Origin: JBDHXE01 sp035445085
GTDB lineage: Bacteria > Bacteroidota > Ignavibacteria > Kapaibacteriales > UBA2268
Assembly (NCBI GenBank): GCA_035445085.1
Contig: DAOMQA010000004.1
Coordinates: forward strand, 121,936-185,935
Direction of reading: 5' to 3'
DNA length: 64,000 nt
This document shows, piece after piece, positions 46,221 through 55,553 of the stretch. Below the pieces are notes generated by a model, which saw only the letters and a program-made list of their open reading frames with translations, did no database searches and was not told the DNA's origin. A program made the translations under genes and the position numbers. Every line of letters begins with the position of its first letter. Position 1 is the stretch's first letter.

Positions 46221-46928
46221 TTATTTTAAATATTGTGTTATTTCGTTAATCTTTAGAGCATCTTCTAATGAAAACTCCCCTACTTGTGTTCTTATTAGTT
46301 TGAAAAGATATGCGCTATTATCTAACTTTTTCCCTAAATCGTATGCAATGCTTCTAATATAAGTCCCCTTAGAGCATTCTACTTCAAACTCGCAAAATGG
46401 CATATATATATCTTTTATACTGATATTGAATATTTCAACTTCTTTGATTTTTGGTTCAATTGCTATATTCTTACGTGCCAAATCATAATGTCTTCTTCCA
46501 TTATGCTTTTTAGCAGAATAAATTGGAGCAGTCTGCTGTAATTTCCCAATAAAACTACTAATTTCCGCTTCAATTAACTTTGGACTAATATTGTCAATGT
46601 GTGTTAATCTTATCTCTGGGTGTTCAGCATCATAAGATACAGTTTCTGCACCAAATTTAACAGTCCCTATATAACATTTATTTGTATCGATAAAGCTATT
46701 AATTTTTTTGGTATCTTTGCCTATACTAATAACAAGTAGCCCAGTTGCAAATGGGTCTAAGGAGCCAGCATGCCCTACCTTTTTGGTTTTAAATAAGCTA
46801 CGAAACTTAGAGACTACATCAGAAGAAGTCCAAGTAAGCTCCTTATTAATTAAAAAGGTACAACCTTGTTCTAACAATTCTTGTTTGGATAAATTAAGTT
46901 CACCAATATTATGTTTTGTGATTAGCAT
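46221..46928 (-). CDS. truB: tRNA pseudouridine(55) synthase
   Basis: A 235-residue pseudouridine synthase with catalytic Asp in VGHAGSLDPFATGLL (about D58), the KCYIGTVKFG strand and FEVECSKGTYIRSIAYDLG. It is short compared with E. coli TruB (about 314) because it lacks the C-terminal PUA extension, as in many Bacteroidota. It makes pseudouridine 55 in tRNA and also chaperones tRNA folding. It follows rbfA by 20 nt. Confidence 0.94.
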   Translation of the reverse strand: MLITKHNIGELNLSKQELLEQGCTFLINKELTWTSSDVVSKFRSLFKTKKVGHAGSLDPFATGLLVISIGKDTKKINSFIDTNKCYIGTVKFGAETVSYDAEHPEIRLTHIDNISPKLIEAEISSFIGKLQQTAPIYSAKKHNGRRHYDLARKNIAIEPKIKEVEIFNISIKDIYMPFCEFEVECSKGTYIRSIAYDLGKKLDNSAYLFKLIRTQVGEFSLEDALKINEITQYLK

Positions 46929-46948
46929 TCTAAATAATTCTGATACTA

Positions 46949-47323
46949 TTAAGAATCAGTAGGGTTAATGCTTAGATTTGTATCTGCTTCTTTAAGATTG
47001 CTCAATAAAGATTGAATTTTTTCCATTTCATTTAATGTATCATCAAAATAGAATTTTAATTCGGGCGTATAGCGAAGTCTTAATTCTTTGCCAACTAAGT
47101 GCTTTAACTCGTATTTTCTACTTTCTAATTCCTCAATTAGTCTTGCAGGTTTTGAATTTTTACCATACAGACTAATATATAGCTTAGCTAATTGCAAGTC
47201 CTTCGTAATTCTGACTGTTGTTAATGTTGCTAAGCCAGCAGATATTTCATTAGAAATATCTGATACTGGCTGCGCTAATAATTTCTTCATTGTTGAAGCT
47301 ATTTTTTCTGCTCTAAATGACAT
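46949..47323 (-). CDS. rbfA: Ribosome-binding factor A
   Basis: A 124-residue protein with a type II KH fold: RAEKIASTMKKLLAQPVSDI, LATLTTVRITKDLQLAKLYI and the basic RLRYTPELKFYFDDTL. It matures the 30S subunit. Its ATG overlaps the infB stop by one nucleotide (TAATG), the usual infB-rbfA coupling. Confidence 0.94.
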   Translation of the reverse strand: MSFRAEKIASTMKKLLAQPVSDISNEISAGLATLTTVRITKDLQLAKLYISLYGKNSKPARLIEELESRKYELKHLVGKELRLRYTPELKFYFDDTLNEMEKIQSLLSNLKEADTNLSINPTDS

Positions 47324-50300
47324 TATACAAACTTTCTCTTAATTTCAATATTTTTAAAGGCTTCTATAATATCTCCATCGTTAATATCATTATAGCCATT
47401 TAGTTGAATACCACATTCAAACCCTTGGTCTACTTCTTTAACATCATCTTTGCTACGTTTTAATGATGCTATAGTTCCTTCAAATTCTTTAAATCCATCT
47501 CTCATTAAGCGAACTTTATCGTTACGTGAGATTTTGCCACTAAGAACATAACACCCAGCAATTGAGCCATATTTAGATATTTTGAAAACTTTTCGTACTT
47601 CTACAGTAGCAACAATCTCCTCTTTATATTCAGGCGTTAATAAACCTTCAAGAGCAAGTTGTATTTCGTTGATACAATCATAAATAATATCATACTGTCT
47701 AATATCTATCTTTTCATTTTCTGCTATTTTCTTTGCTTTGGCAGTTGGATTTACGTTAAATCCAATAACTACGGCACTAGAAGCTGCAGCCAACATTACA
47801 TCGGATTCAGTAATATGCCCAGCACCTTTGTGCAAAATATTAACTTTTACTTCATCTCTTGATAATTTATAAAGTGAGTCTGCAAGCGCTTCTACCGAAC
47901 CGGCCACATCGCCTTTAATTACTAAGTTTAGCTCTTTTACTCCACCAATTTGAATTTGCGCAGAAATTTCGTCTAACGTCTTATGATGTACTTGACGTAA
48001 TTCTTGTTCTCTACGTAATTGCTTACGTTCAATGGCAATTTGTCGGGCTTCTTGATCAGAAGATGCAACTACGAAACTATCCCCAGCTTCTGGTACTTCA
48101 TCAAAACCTACTACTAAAATCGGATCGCCCGGCTTAGCACTATGCAACTTTCTTTCACGTTCATCTAATAACGCTCTAACTTTTCCGAAGCTAACACCAG
48201 CTACAAATGGATCCCCGACACTCAAAGTTCCCTTCTGAACAATAATTGTTGCAACAGGTCCAAAACCTTGTTTCATATTTGACTCTATTACAATACCGCG
48301 AGCTTCTCTATCTGGGTTTGCTTTTAAATCTAGGAACTCAGCTTCTAACAAAATTTTGTCAAGTAATTCATCTATATTTATTCCCTTTTTAGCTGATATA
48401 TGGACAGATTGATATTTTCCACCCCATTCTTCCACTAAGACATTTTGGTCAGCTAATTGTTGCTTTATTCTATCTGGGTTTGCATCAGGTTTGTCCATTT
48501 TATTAATGGCAATAACTATTGGCACATTTGCAGCTTTAGCATGGCTAATAGCTTCAATTGTTTGAGGCATTACAGAGTCATCCGCTGCAACAACAAGTAT
48601 CACGATATCTGTAACTTGTGCACCCCGTGCTCTCATCGCAGTAAATGCTTCGTGACCAGGAGTATCTAAAAATGTAATAGTTTTACCATTCTGCAATTTA
48701 ACTTTATAAGCACCGATATGTTGCGTAATTCCACCTGCTTCACCAGCAACTACATTTGCATTCCTAATATAATCTAAAAGCGAAGTTTTACCGTGATCAA
48801 CGTGCCCCATTATTGTTACAATAGGTGAACGTGGCTTTAAAGTTTCTTCTGGGTCTATATCCTGCTCAACAAATTGAGATTCCTTTTCATCTAAGAAATC
48901 AACTTCGAAACCATAATCATCTGAAATTAAAATTATCGTTTCTTTATCTAATCTTTGGTTTATAGTTACCATTAATCCAAGTTGCATACATTTCATTATA
49001 ATTTCACTTGGAGAGATACCCATTAAATTAGCTAAATCTGAGGTAGTAACAAACTCAGTAAGTTGCAAAGTCTTATCTTCACGGCTCTTTTCTTCTTTTA
49101 ATCTTAATTCTTTTTCTTCACGCTCAGCTTTTTTCTTCAATTTATTTTTAGTACGAGATGATGAACCAGCTAAATCCATACCCGCTAATGTTTCACGAAT
49201 AGCGCGATTCACTTCATCTTGGCTGATTGATTCACGAATAGTTTTTTTCTTTTTCTTTTTCTTATCAACTTTGTCGTTAGTTTCTTTGATTAATTTTTCT
49301 TTAGTATCTTTAGCATCTTTATTAAAGGTAGTACTCTCTTTATCTTTATCTCTAAATTTGAATTTATTATCTAATTGTTCTTTAATAGAACCGCTAAAAG
49401 TACTTGTATCATCGTTTGTATGCTTACGTTTTTTAAATTGCTTATTTTTTGAATTAGGATCGTGTTTATAATCTCTTTGATTTTTATTTCTATCCGTTTG
49501 AGAAGCTGGCTGTTGTGCCTTAGCTAATTCGATTTTACCTACAACAGTAAGCCCTCTTAGTTGAGGTGCAACTCCAAGTTCGTTATCATTGCTCTTTTTC
49601 TTTTTAAATTTATCAAATTTATCATTTCTTTCAAACTTTTTATGTTGCCCTTCATTTTTATTTTGGTCGGGGTTTTGCTTAAAATTTGTATTATCAATTT
49701 TTTTCTTATCATCATTTTTGAACTTATTCCCAAACTCACTAGGCTTTTTATCACTATTCTTATAATCATCGCGATACTTCTTCTCTGTACCTTGCTTATT
49801 ATAATCTTTTTTCTTTTCCCAATGTTTTTCTGTATTTGGATTTCGTTCATCTCTGAAAACTTTCTTGTCCCCAGATTTAATAACATCTTTTTGGCCTTCA
49901 ATAGTCTTATTATGTTTAGTAAAGTGTTGTTGGCTATCATCTTTGGCTTTAGTTGATTCACTCATTTTATGATGAGATATAGATAAATTTTCTTTATTCC
50001 TATCTATTACTATTGCTTCGTCAGGCTTATTCGGAGCTACTGGTGTAATATTTTCAGGATGAGCGATAGGCTCAGGTTTTGGCACCACTGTTTCTATTAC
50101 TTTATTAGTAATAACTTTTTCCGGCTCTTGAACGTTCTGTATTACTTTAGTATGTTCTATTTTTACCTCTATTTTGTTAGGAGTTACTATTTCAGCTTTT
50201 TCAACTTTAACCTCCTCACTATTTGGTTTATTTATAGGCTTTGATATTGTAGAAATATCAATCTTACCAAGTATCACAGGTTGCTTAATTTCGTTCAAGT

Positions 50301-50679
50301 ACGAATCTTGTGCAGGTGCAATATTTTTATCTTGATGAGTAATGTTAGGCGTCTGAGTTACATTCAGTAAGTTATCATCTTCAATATGAGTGCTTGATTT
50401 TTCAGCACCTATTGGAGTATGTTCTGATAGAGGTTCAACTTTTTTAGTTTCTTGCCTCAAATCCTTATGCTTTTGGATTTTTTCTCTCTGTATATCAGCA
50501 GCTTTTTTCTCTTTTTTAAATTTATCATGAATAAGTTCTACCATCTGCTCAGTTAAAGTCGTAGTAGGTTTATTCTGAATATCAAAGCCTTTACCTTGTA
50601 AATAACTTACAATGGTATCTCTTCCGATATTGATTTCGGAAGCAATTTTAAAAAGCTTTACTGTTTTTTCTCCGGCCAT
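47323..50679 (-). CDS. infB: Translation initiation factor IF-2
   Basis: A 1118-residue GTPase. The N-terminal IF2-N helix (about 5-50) is followed by a very long, Lys/Asn/Glu-rich, low-complexity linker (about 60-560), then the G domain: GHVDHGKTSLLDYI (about 624-637), DTPGHEAFTAMRARG, NKMDKPDANPDR. Domains II-IV follow to the C-terminus. It is longer than the 890-residue E. coli protein because of the linker. It brings initiator tRNA to the 30S subunit. It is 20 nt downstream of nusA. Confidence 0.97.
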   Translation of the reverse strand: MAGEKTVKLFKIASEINIGRDTIVSYLQGKGFDIQNKPTTTLTEQMVELIHDKFKKEKKAADIQREKIQKHKDLRQETKKVEPLSEHTPIGAEKSSTHIEDDNLLNVTQTPNITHQDKNIAPAQDSYLNEIKQPVILGKIDISTISKPINKPNSEEVKVEKAEIVTPNKIEVKIEHTKVIQNVQEPEKVITNKVIETVVPKPEPIAHPENITPVAPNKPDEAIVIDRNKENLSISHHKMSESTKAKDDSQQHFTKHNKTIEGQKDVIKSGDKKVFRDERNPNTEKHWEKKKDYNKQGTEKKYRDDYKNSDKKPSEFGNKFKNDDKKKIDNTNFKQNPDQNKNEGQHKKFERNDKFDKFKKKKSNDNELGVAPQLRGLTVVGKIELAKAQQPASQTDRNKNQRDYKHDPNSKNKQFKKRKHTNDDTSTFSGSIKEQLDNKFKFRDKDKESTTFNKDAKDTKEKLIKETNDKVDKKKKKKKTIRESISQDEVNRAIRETLAGMDLAGSSSRTKNKLKKKAEREEKELRLKEEKSREDKTLQLTEFVTTSDLANLMGISPSEIIMKCMQLGLMVTINQRLDKETIILISDDYGFEVDFLDEKESQFVEQDIDPEETLKPRSPIVTIMGHVDHGKTSLLDYIRNANVVAGEAGGITQHIGAYKVKLQNGKTITFLDTPGHEAFTAMRARGAQVTDIVILVVAADDSVMPQTIEAISHAKAANVPIVIAINKMDKPDANPDRIKQQLADQNVLVEEWGGKYQSVHISAKKGINIDELLDKILLEAEFLDLKANPDREARGIVIESNMKQGFGPVATIIVQKGTLSVGDPFVAGVSFGKVRALLDERERKLHSAKPGDPILVVGFDEVPEAGDSFVVASSDQEARQIAIERKQLRREQELRQVHHKTLDEISAQIQIGGVKELNLVIKGDVAGSVEALADSLYKLSRDEVKVNILHKGAGHITESDVMLAAASSAVVIGFNVNPTAKAKKIAENEKIDIRQYDIIYDCINEIQLALEGLLTPEYKEEIVATVEVRKVFKISKYGSIAGCYVLSGKISRNDKVRLMRDGFKEFEGTIASLKRSKDDVKEVDQGFECGIQLNGYNDINDGDIIEAFKNIEIKRKFV

Positions 50680-50699
50680 ATTATCAATTACACATTAAA

Positions 50700-52016
50700 T
50701 CAATTAAAACTATTTATTAAATTAAGAATCTCTTGTGATTCTTTTTCATCGAATTCTACAAGCATAACTGCTCTTAATTCTATTAATTTCTCTTTAGATA
50801 AAGATGGCAAGCTTAGCAAGCTATTAACATCAAAATCTAAAAATTCTTTTGCTGTTTCGATACCCAGATTGGTAACATCAGCAAAGAGTTCGTCTCCAAA
50901 TTCGGATTTAAATTCACTTAGCTCAATATCTTCATCACCAAACTTTACAATATTAATATTATATCCTGTTAGTTTAGATGCTAAGCGAACGTTTTGCCCA
51001 CTTTTTCCTACGGCAAGCGCTACTTGGTCATCGCCAACAATTACATTAGCTGTTTTGGTATCCTGAATGATTTCAATATCCATAACTTTAGCAGGAGATA
51101 AGGCTCTCATTATATAAACTGTTGGTTCTTCTGAAAATTCTACTAAATCTATATTCTCATTATTAAGTTCTCTTACAATCGAATGAATACGAATACCTTT
51201 CATGCCGACGCATGCGCCCACTGGATCTACTCTATCATCAAATGATTGGACGGCAACTTTAGAGCGTTCGCCTGGGTCTCTGGCAATAGATTTTATTTGG
51301 ATAATACCATCGTAAATTTCAGGTATTTCTATTTCAAATAAACGTGCTAAGAAATCATCTGACGCCCTAGATATAATAATTTCTGGCTGCCCACCTGCGC
51401 CGTGCCTCTTAACTTCCTTAATAATTGCTTTTATTGTTTGGCTTTTCTTAAATCTGTTTGGTTCATTTGGGATTTGCTCTTCTCGTGGTAATCTCATTTC
51501 GACTTTATTGTGCATTACTAGCATATCATGTCTTCTTATTTGATACACTTCACCAACAATAATTTCATCTACCTTACCAATATAATCGCGATATACATTA
51601 TCTTTTTCTATTTCACGAATTCTCATATTTAAATTTTGAGAAGCCATATTAACTAATCTTCTTCCAAAGCTATCAGCAATATTATCTAAGGTAATTTCTT
51701 CAACAAAATCATCCCCAATTTGATACTCTTCATCGCTCCACTTTTTAGTTTCTTCAAGAGAAATTTGAGTAACTTCATCTTCTACAACATCAACGATTTC
51801 TCGCATAAGATAAATTTCAATATCTCCCTTTTCCATATTAACTATAATTTCAAAATTAGCATTCTGTCCATACTTTCTTCTAACAATCATTGTTAAAGTC
51901 TCTTCAAGTATACCTTGAAGTAAATCACGGTCAATACTTTTGTGCTTAGCCATTTCTGTGAAAGCTTCAATTATTACTTTCTTATCAATTTTATGCTTTA
52001 CTTTGCGTTTTGGCAT
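50700..52016 (-). CDS. nusA: Transcription termination/antitermination factor NusA
   Basis: A 438-residue RNA-binding factor. The N-terminal polymerase-binding domain (about 1-135), an S1 domain (about 150-220; IVGEVYQIRRHDMLVMHNKV), two KH domains (about 240-385; DPVGACVGMKGIRIHSIVRE and ALAVGKSGQNVRLASKLTGY) and a C-terminal helical part are in order. It lacks the AR repeats of the E. coli protein. It heads the infB operon and is preceded by a consensus-like promoter and a terminator-like hairpin. rimP, normally upstream, is missing here. Confidence 0.96.
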   Translation of the reverse strand: MPKRKVKHKIDKKVIIEAFTEMAKHKSIDRDLLQGILEETLTMIVRRKYGQNANFEIIVNMEKGDIEIYLMREIVDVVEDEVTQISLEETKKWSDEEYQIGDDFVEEITLDNIADSFGRRLVNMASQNLNMRIREIEKDNVYRDYIGKVDEIIVGEVYQIRRHDMLVMHNKVEMRLPREEQIPNEPNRFKKSQTIKAIIKEVKRHGAGGQPEIIISRASDDFLARLFEIEIPEIYDGIIQIKSIARDPGERSKVAVQSFDDRVDPVGACVGMKGIRIHSIVRELNNENIDLVEFSEEPTVYIMRALSPAKVMDIEIIQDTKTANVIVGDDQVALAVGKSGQNVRLASKLTGYNINIVKFGDEDIELSEFKSEFGDELFADVTNLGIETAKEFLDFDVNSLLSLPSLSKEKLIELRAVMLVEFDEKESQEILNLINSFN

Positions 52017-52041
52017 AATGTTTTAACCAAAAAATTTCGAT

Positions 52042-52065
52042 AATAAAAATGGGCTTTTTAGCCCA
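52042..52065 (-). terminator. Terminator-like hairpin in the nusA leader (possible attenuator)
   Basis: On the minus strand TGGGCT, four A, AGCCCA then five T: a 6-bp GC-containing stem followed by a U tract, 26-49 nt upstream of the nusA ATG and only about 5-7 nt downstream of the predicted transcription start. It resembles an intrinsic terminator inside the leader. No upstream gene ends here on this strand, so it is not a gene's 3' terminator. Confidence 0.6.
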
Positions 52066-52076
52066 CTGTTTCAATT

Positions 52077-52108
52077 CAAAAATACGAAATGAATTTGAAA
52101 ATATCAAA
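52077..52108 (-). promoter_or_regulatory. Consensus-like promoter of the nusA-infB operon
   Basis: Minus strand: TTTG (52108-52105), exactly 20 nt spacer, TATTTTTG (52084-52077). This is a full match to the Bacteroidota primary-sigma consensus TTTG-N19-21-TAnnTTTG. Predicted start about 52070-52072. Confidence 0.7.
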
Positions 52109-52164
52109 ATTATCTTATTTTTTATTATTTTTATTATATTTTAAATTTCAACTTAGGGAAAACA

Positions 52165-53325
52165 ATGATTGATATAGATTTCTTTAAAATTGACGATTTG
52201 CTCCAAAGCGATGAAATTTTATTTCGTGATACAATCAAACAATATATTAATGAAAGGGTGCTTCCAATTATAGATGAGCATTATCAATTAGGGACTTTCC
52301 CTAATGAAATTCTCGCTGAACTTTCATCTTTAGGCGTATTTGGTATTACAATCCCTGAAGAATATGGAGGGGCTGGTAGCTCTTACCTAAATTATGGGTT
52401 AGCTATGCAGGAATTAGAAAGAGGCGATTCGGCAATTCGTTCATTTGCTAGCGTTCAAAGTTCGTTAGTAATGTTTCCTATTAATAAATTCGGTAGTGAA
52501 GAACAAAAAAAACGTTGGTTACCAGAATTAGCTCAAGCAACAAAAATTGGCTGCTTCGGACTTACAGAGCCTGATTTTGGCTCAAATCCTGCAGGTATGA
52601 TTACCAATGCTATCGAGACCAATGATTCTTATGTTTTAAATGGTGCTAAGATGTGGATTACTAATGGTACTTTAGCTGACGTTGCTTTAGTATGGGCAAA
52701 ATTAGACGGAGTTATACGAGGCTTTTTAGTTGAGAAAGGAACGCCAGGATTTAGTGCTCCAGAGATGAAAGGGAAATATTCATTAAGAGCAAGTGTAACT
52801 TCAGAATTAATATTTCAAGATTGCGCTATACCAAAAGAAAATATCTTACCAAATATTCAAGGTTTAAAGGGACCTCTATCGTGTTTAACTCAAGCAAGGT
52901 ATGGTATTAGCTGGGGCGCTGTAGGAGCGGCTATTGCTTGTTATGAATCAACTGTTGATTATGCAAAATCTAGGATACAATTTGGCAAACCCATTGGGTC
53001 TTTTCAACTTGTACAAGAGAAATTAGCCGAAATGCTTACTGAAATCACAAAAGCTCAACTTGTAAATTTCAGATTAGCTCAACTAATGGACGCTGGACAA
53101 GCCACACCACAACACGTATCTTTTGGAAAAAGAAACAACGTAGCAATAGCATTAGATGTAGCCAGAAAAGCGCGTCTTTTACATGGCGCCAATGGGATTT
53201 TGGGAGAATATCCTATTATGAGACATGCTGCAAACTTAGAGTCAGTCATTACTTATGAAGGTACACATGATATTCATACTTTGATATTAGGTCAAGCTAT
53301 TACGGGTATTGCTGCATATGAATAG
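52165..53325 (+). CDS. gcdH: Acyl-CoA dehydrogenase, glutaryl-CoA dehydrogenase-like
   Basis: A 386-residue flavoprotein. FAD-binding blocks GCFGLTEPDFGSNPAGM (about 131-147) and MWITNGTLADVALVWAK, and the C-terminal YEGTHDIHTLILGQAITGI (about 363-381) match the glutaryl-CoA dehydrogenase subfamily, in which the Glu of YEGTHDIH is the catalytic base. The enzyme oxidatively decarboxylates glutaryl-CoA to crotonyl-CoA in lysine and tryptophan breakdown. No partner pathway genes lie beside it; substrate is by similarity only. It is divergent from nusA. Confidence 0.85.
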   Translation: MIDIDFFKIDDLLQSDEILFRDTIKQYINERVLPIIDEHYQLGTFPNEILAELSSLGVFGITIPEEYGGAGSSYLNYGLAMQELERGDSAIRSFASVQSSLVMFPINKFGSEEQKKRWLPELAQATKIGCFGLTEPDFGSNPAGMITNAIETNDSYVLNGAKMWITNGTLADVALVWAKLDGVIRGFLVEKGTPGFSAPEMKGKYSLRASVTSELIFQDCAIPKENILPNIQGLKGPLSCLTQARYGISWGAVGAAIACYESTVDYAKSRIQFGKPIGSFQLVQEKLAEMLTEITKAQLVNFRLAQLMDAGQATPQHVSFGKRNNVAIALDVARKARLLHGANGILGEYPIMRHAANLESVITYEGTHDIHTLILGQAITGIAAYE

Positions 53326-53326
53326 C

Positions 53327-54376
53327 TTAATTTTTATTTAATAAATGCGCAAGAAGTATTTCTGCTACTTTATTTTTAGGATTAATTTTTAATGATTGTC
53401 TCGCATAATCAGTTGCCTTAGATACGTTCTTTGTTTTTAAATATGCATTTGACAAGGCTAGGCAAGTATTAGATTGTAGTAATGCACTTAAATTATTGCA
53501 TTTAAGTGCATTTTCTAAAACTTCAATTGATTGTTTGTATTCTTTCATTTGGTAAAATGTATTTCCTAACTGGTACCAAGTGTAAGCATTTGACGAATCT
53601 TCTTGGATATGGTTAGCTAAAATTTGCAGATTTCTCTGGACCTTCTTTTGCATCTCTTCATTTGGTATCAAGTACCCATTATGGATAATCTCAATGTCTG
53701 TATTTCTCATCTGAAAATTATAATTTAGTAAAGAAGGTCCTATTTGTTCGTGTATTCTTCCGAAAAAATGAACTAATGGAAACCCTAAATTTCTAAAAAT
53801 TCTTGGATATTGACCTACGTATTCTATTTTCTCACCTACATTATCCATTCCATAATTTATAACTTTACAAATAAGTAATCCTATCTCATCATCAATATTC
53901 TTTAAATTATTTGATAATAGTTCAATAGACCGTTGCGACAATACTTCATCAGCATCTATATATAAAACCCAATTTCCGTTACATTTATCTAAAGAATAAT
54001 TTCTTGCATACGAAAAATCATCTCTCCAATCCATATTATATATTTTATCTGTGTATTCTTTGCATATATCAATAGTGTCATCTTCTGAACCTGTATCAAC
54101 AATTATTATTTCATCTGCAATTAATTTGATACTTTCTAAGGTATTGCGAATATTTGCGCTTTCATTCTTTACAATCATAGAGACTGATAAATTGCTATCT
54201 GGATTATTTAATATTTGCCCTTTATAATAATAATCACTTATTTTATCAGCCTTAAACGAATTATTTAGTTCATTTTCAATTACTAATAGCTGCTCTATAA
54301 ACTTAGATACATCTAATCCAAACATTATGGCTTGCTGTATTTTTAGTTTTAATTCGAAGAACAATTTATCATTCAT
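53327..54376 (-). CDS. Glycosyltransferase family 2 with C-terminal TPR repeats
   Basis: A 349-residue protein. The GT-A fold begins LSVSMIVKNESANIRNTLES (about 58-77), with DEIIIVDTGSEDDT and the metal-binding acidic motif LYIDADEVL (about 137-145). Two TPR-like helical hairpins (about 265-345; AYTWYQLGNTFYQMKEYKQS) finish it. This GT2-TPR form resembles SunS-type enzymes. The acceptor is unknown. It overlaps the dCMP deaminase gene by 4 nt. Confidence 0.82.
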   Translation of the reverse strand: MNDKLFFELKLKIQQAIMFGLDVSKFIEQLLVIENELNNSFKADKISDYYYKGQILNNPDSNLSVSMIVKNESANIRNTLESIKLIADEIIIVDTGSEDDTIDICKEYTDKIYNMDWRDDFSYARNYSLDKCNGNWVLYIDADEVLSQRSIELLSNNLKNIDDEIGLLICKVINYGMDNVGEKIEYVGQYPRIFRNLGFPLVHFFGRIHEQIGPSLLNYNFQMRNTDIEIIHNGYLIPNEEMQKKVQRNLQILANHIQEDSSNAYTWYQLGNTFYQMKEYKQSIEVLENALKCNNLSALLQSNTCLALSNAYLKTKNVSKATDYARQSLKINPKNKVAEILLAHLLNKN

Positions 54377-54930
54377 ACTTTTTTATTATTTAGTTCTACT
54401 ACAAAATCTGCAAATATTCCATTCATATATATTTCAGGCATAGCTATATCGCATTCAATATACCTAGCTTTAACTCCAGCTTCCAAGAACATGGTTTGAG
54501 TTTTTTTATACGATTCTACCCATTTACCATTGGTGTGTAAATCATAAAAATCTTGCCCATTCTGGTGTATAATTACATCAGTGATACCTGTCTGTATAAT
54601 TGCCCTTGCACAGTCATAGCAGGGTGTCCAAGGGATATATATCTTGCATGATTTTAGTTGCGTTCCGCGCCGAGCAGCGTTATAAATTGCGTTTCTTTCG
54701 GCATGTTCTACCCAATAATACTTTTCTCCACCCTCACGCGATAATCTCTTCTGATTGCTATCTGCTTCAATCCCTCTCGGTAATGAATTATATCCAGTAG
54801 AAACTAAAACATTGTCAGAATCTACAATTACAGAGCCTACATGAGTAGTTAAGTCCTTACTTCTCATACCTATTAAATAACACATAGTAATATAAAGTTG
54901 GTCCCAATCAGGTCTAATCAATTCATTCAT
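54373..54930 (-). CDS. Deoxycytidylate (dCMP) deaminase family protein
   Basis: A 185-residue zinc deaminase with the His-Ala-Glu motif WVEHAERNAIYNAARRG (about 73-89) and the zinc Cys pair WTPCYDCARAI (about 101-111). It converts dCMP to dUMP to feed thymidylate synthesis. It overlaps both neighbours (4 and 8 nt) in a compact three-gene run. Confidence 0.9.
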   Translation of the reverse strand: MNELIRPDWDQLYITMCYLIGMRSKDLTTHVGSVIVDSDNVLVSTGYNSLPRGIEADSNQKRLSREGGEKYYWVEHAERNAIYNAARRGTQLKSCKIYIPWTPCYDCARAIIQTGITDVIIHQNGQDFYDLHTNGKWVESYKKTQTMFLEAGVKARYIECDIAMPEIYMNGIFADFVVELNNKKV

Positions 54931-55483
54931 AATTTAACTCCTTGTCCCATTCGTGGTCGCTTAGACCATCTAAAAAATTTGAATATCTTGCTGCTGTAAA
55001 TAAATAATCACTTAGTCTATTTAGAAATATAACTGCAACTTGGCTTAGTTCTTCATTTTTAGATAATTCTACCACTATCCTTTCGGCTCGGCGACATACA
55101 GTTCTCGCTTGATGTAAATGAGCCGACACTGGTGAGCCACCTGGTAAAATAAAATGCCTAAGCGGAGGTAATTGCTCCGTATAATTATCTATTAAATCTT
55201 CTAAAAATTTAATAGATGATTCTTGTAATCTAATCACATTAAATTTTGGCTTCGGAAAATTTGGAGTTGCCAAGTCGCTCCCCAAATTAAATAACAAATT
55301 AGACAATATTTCTAAATGCCTATCTAATGGTGTTTTAGGATTGAATGCTCTTGCCAAACCAATTATTGAGTTTAATTCATCTACAGTACCGTAGGCTTGC
55401 ACTCTCTGAGAATATTTTTTGACACGTTGTCCGTTAAAAAGCCCTGTGCTACCGTCATCACCTGTTTTTGTGTAAATTTTCAT
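54923..55483 (-). CDS. pduO: PduO-type cob(I)alamin adenosyltransferase
   Basis: A 186-residue ATP:corrinoid adenosyltransferase: YTKTGDDGSTGLFNGQRVKK (about 4-23), RVQAYGTVDELNS, HQARTVCRRAERIVVEL (about 128-144) and the C-terminal NRLSDYLFTAARYSN. These are the ATP- and cobalamin-binding blocks of the PduO-type family. It makes adenosylcobalamin, so the organism probably has a B12-dependent enzyme elsewhere. Confidence 0.92.
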   Translation of the reverse strand: MKIYTKTGDDGSTGLFNGQRVKKYSQRVQAYGTVDELNSIIGLARAFNPKTPLDRHLEILSNLLFNLGSDLATPNFPKPKFNVIRLQESSIKFLEDLIDNYTEQLPPLRHFILPGGSPVSAHLHQARTVCRRAERIVVELSKNEELSQVAVIFLNRLSDYLFTAARYSNFLDGLSDHEWDKELNYE

Positions 55484-55553
55484 ATTATAATAAATTATTT
55501 TAATAAAATTATATACTTTTACATATCTAAAAATACAAATTAGGATAAAATAA

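Noticed and set aside
49557..49961. Open frames on both strands inside the infB linker
   Set aside because: They are shadows of the Lys/Asn-rich low-complexity linker of IF-2, which is in the correct frame and continuous.
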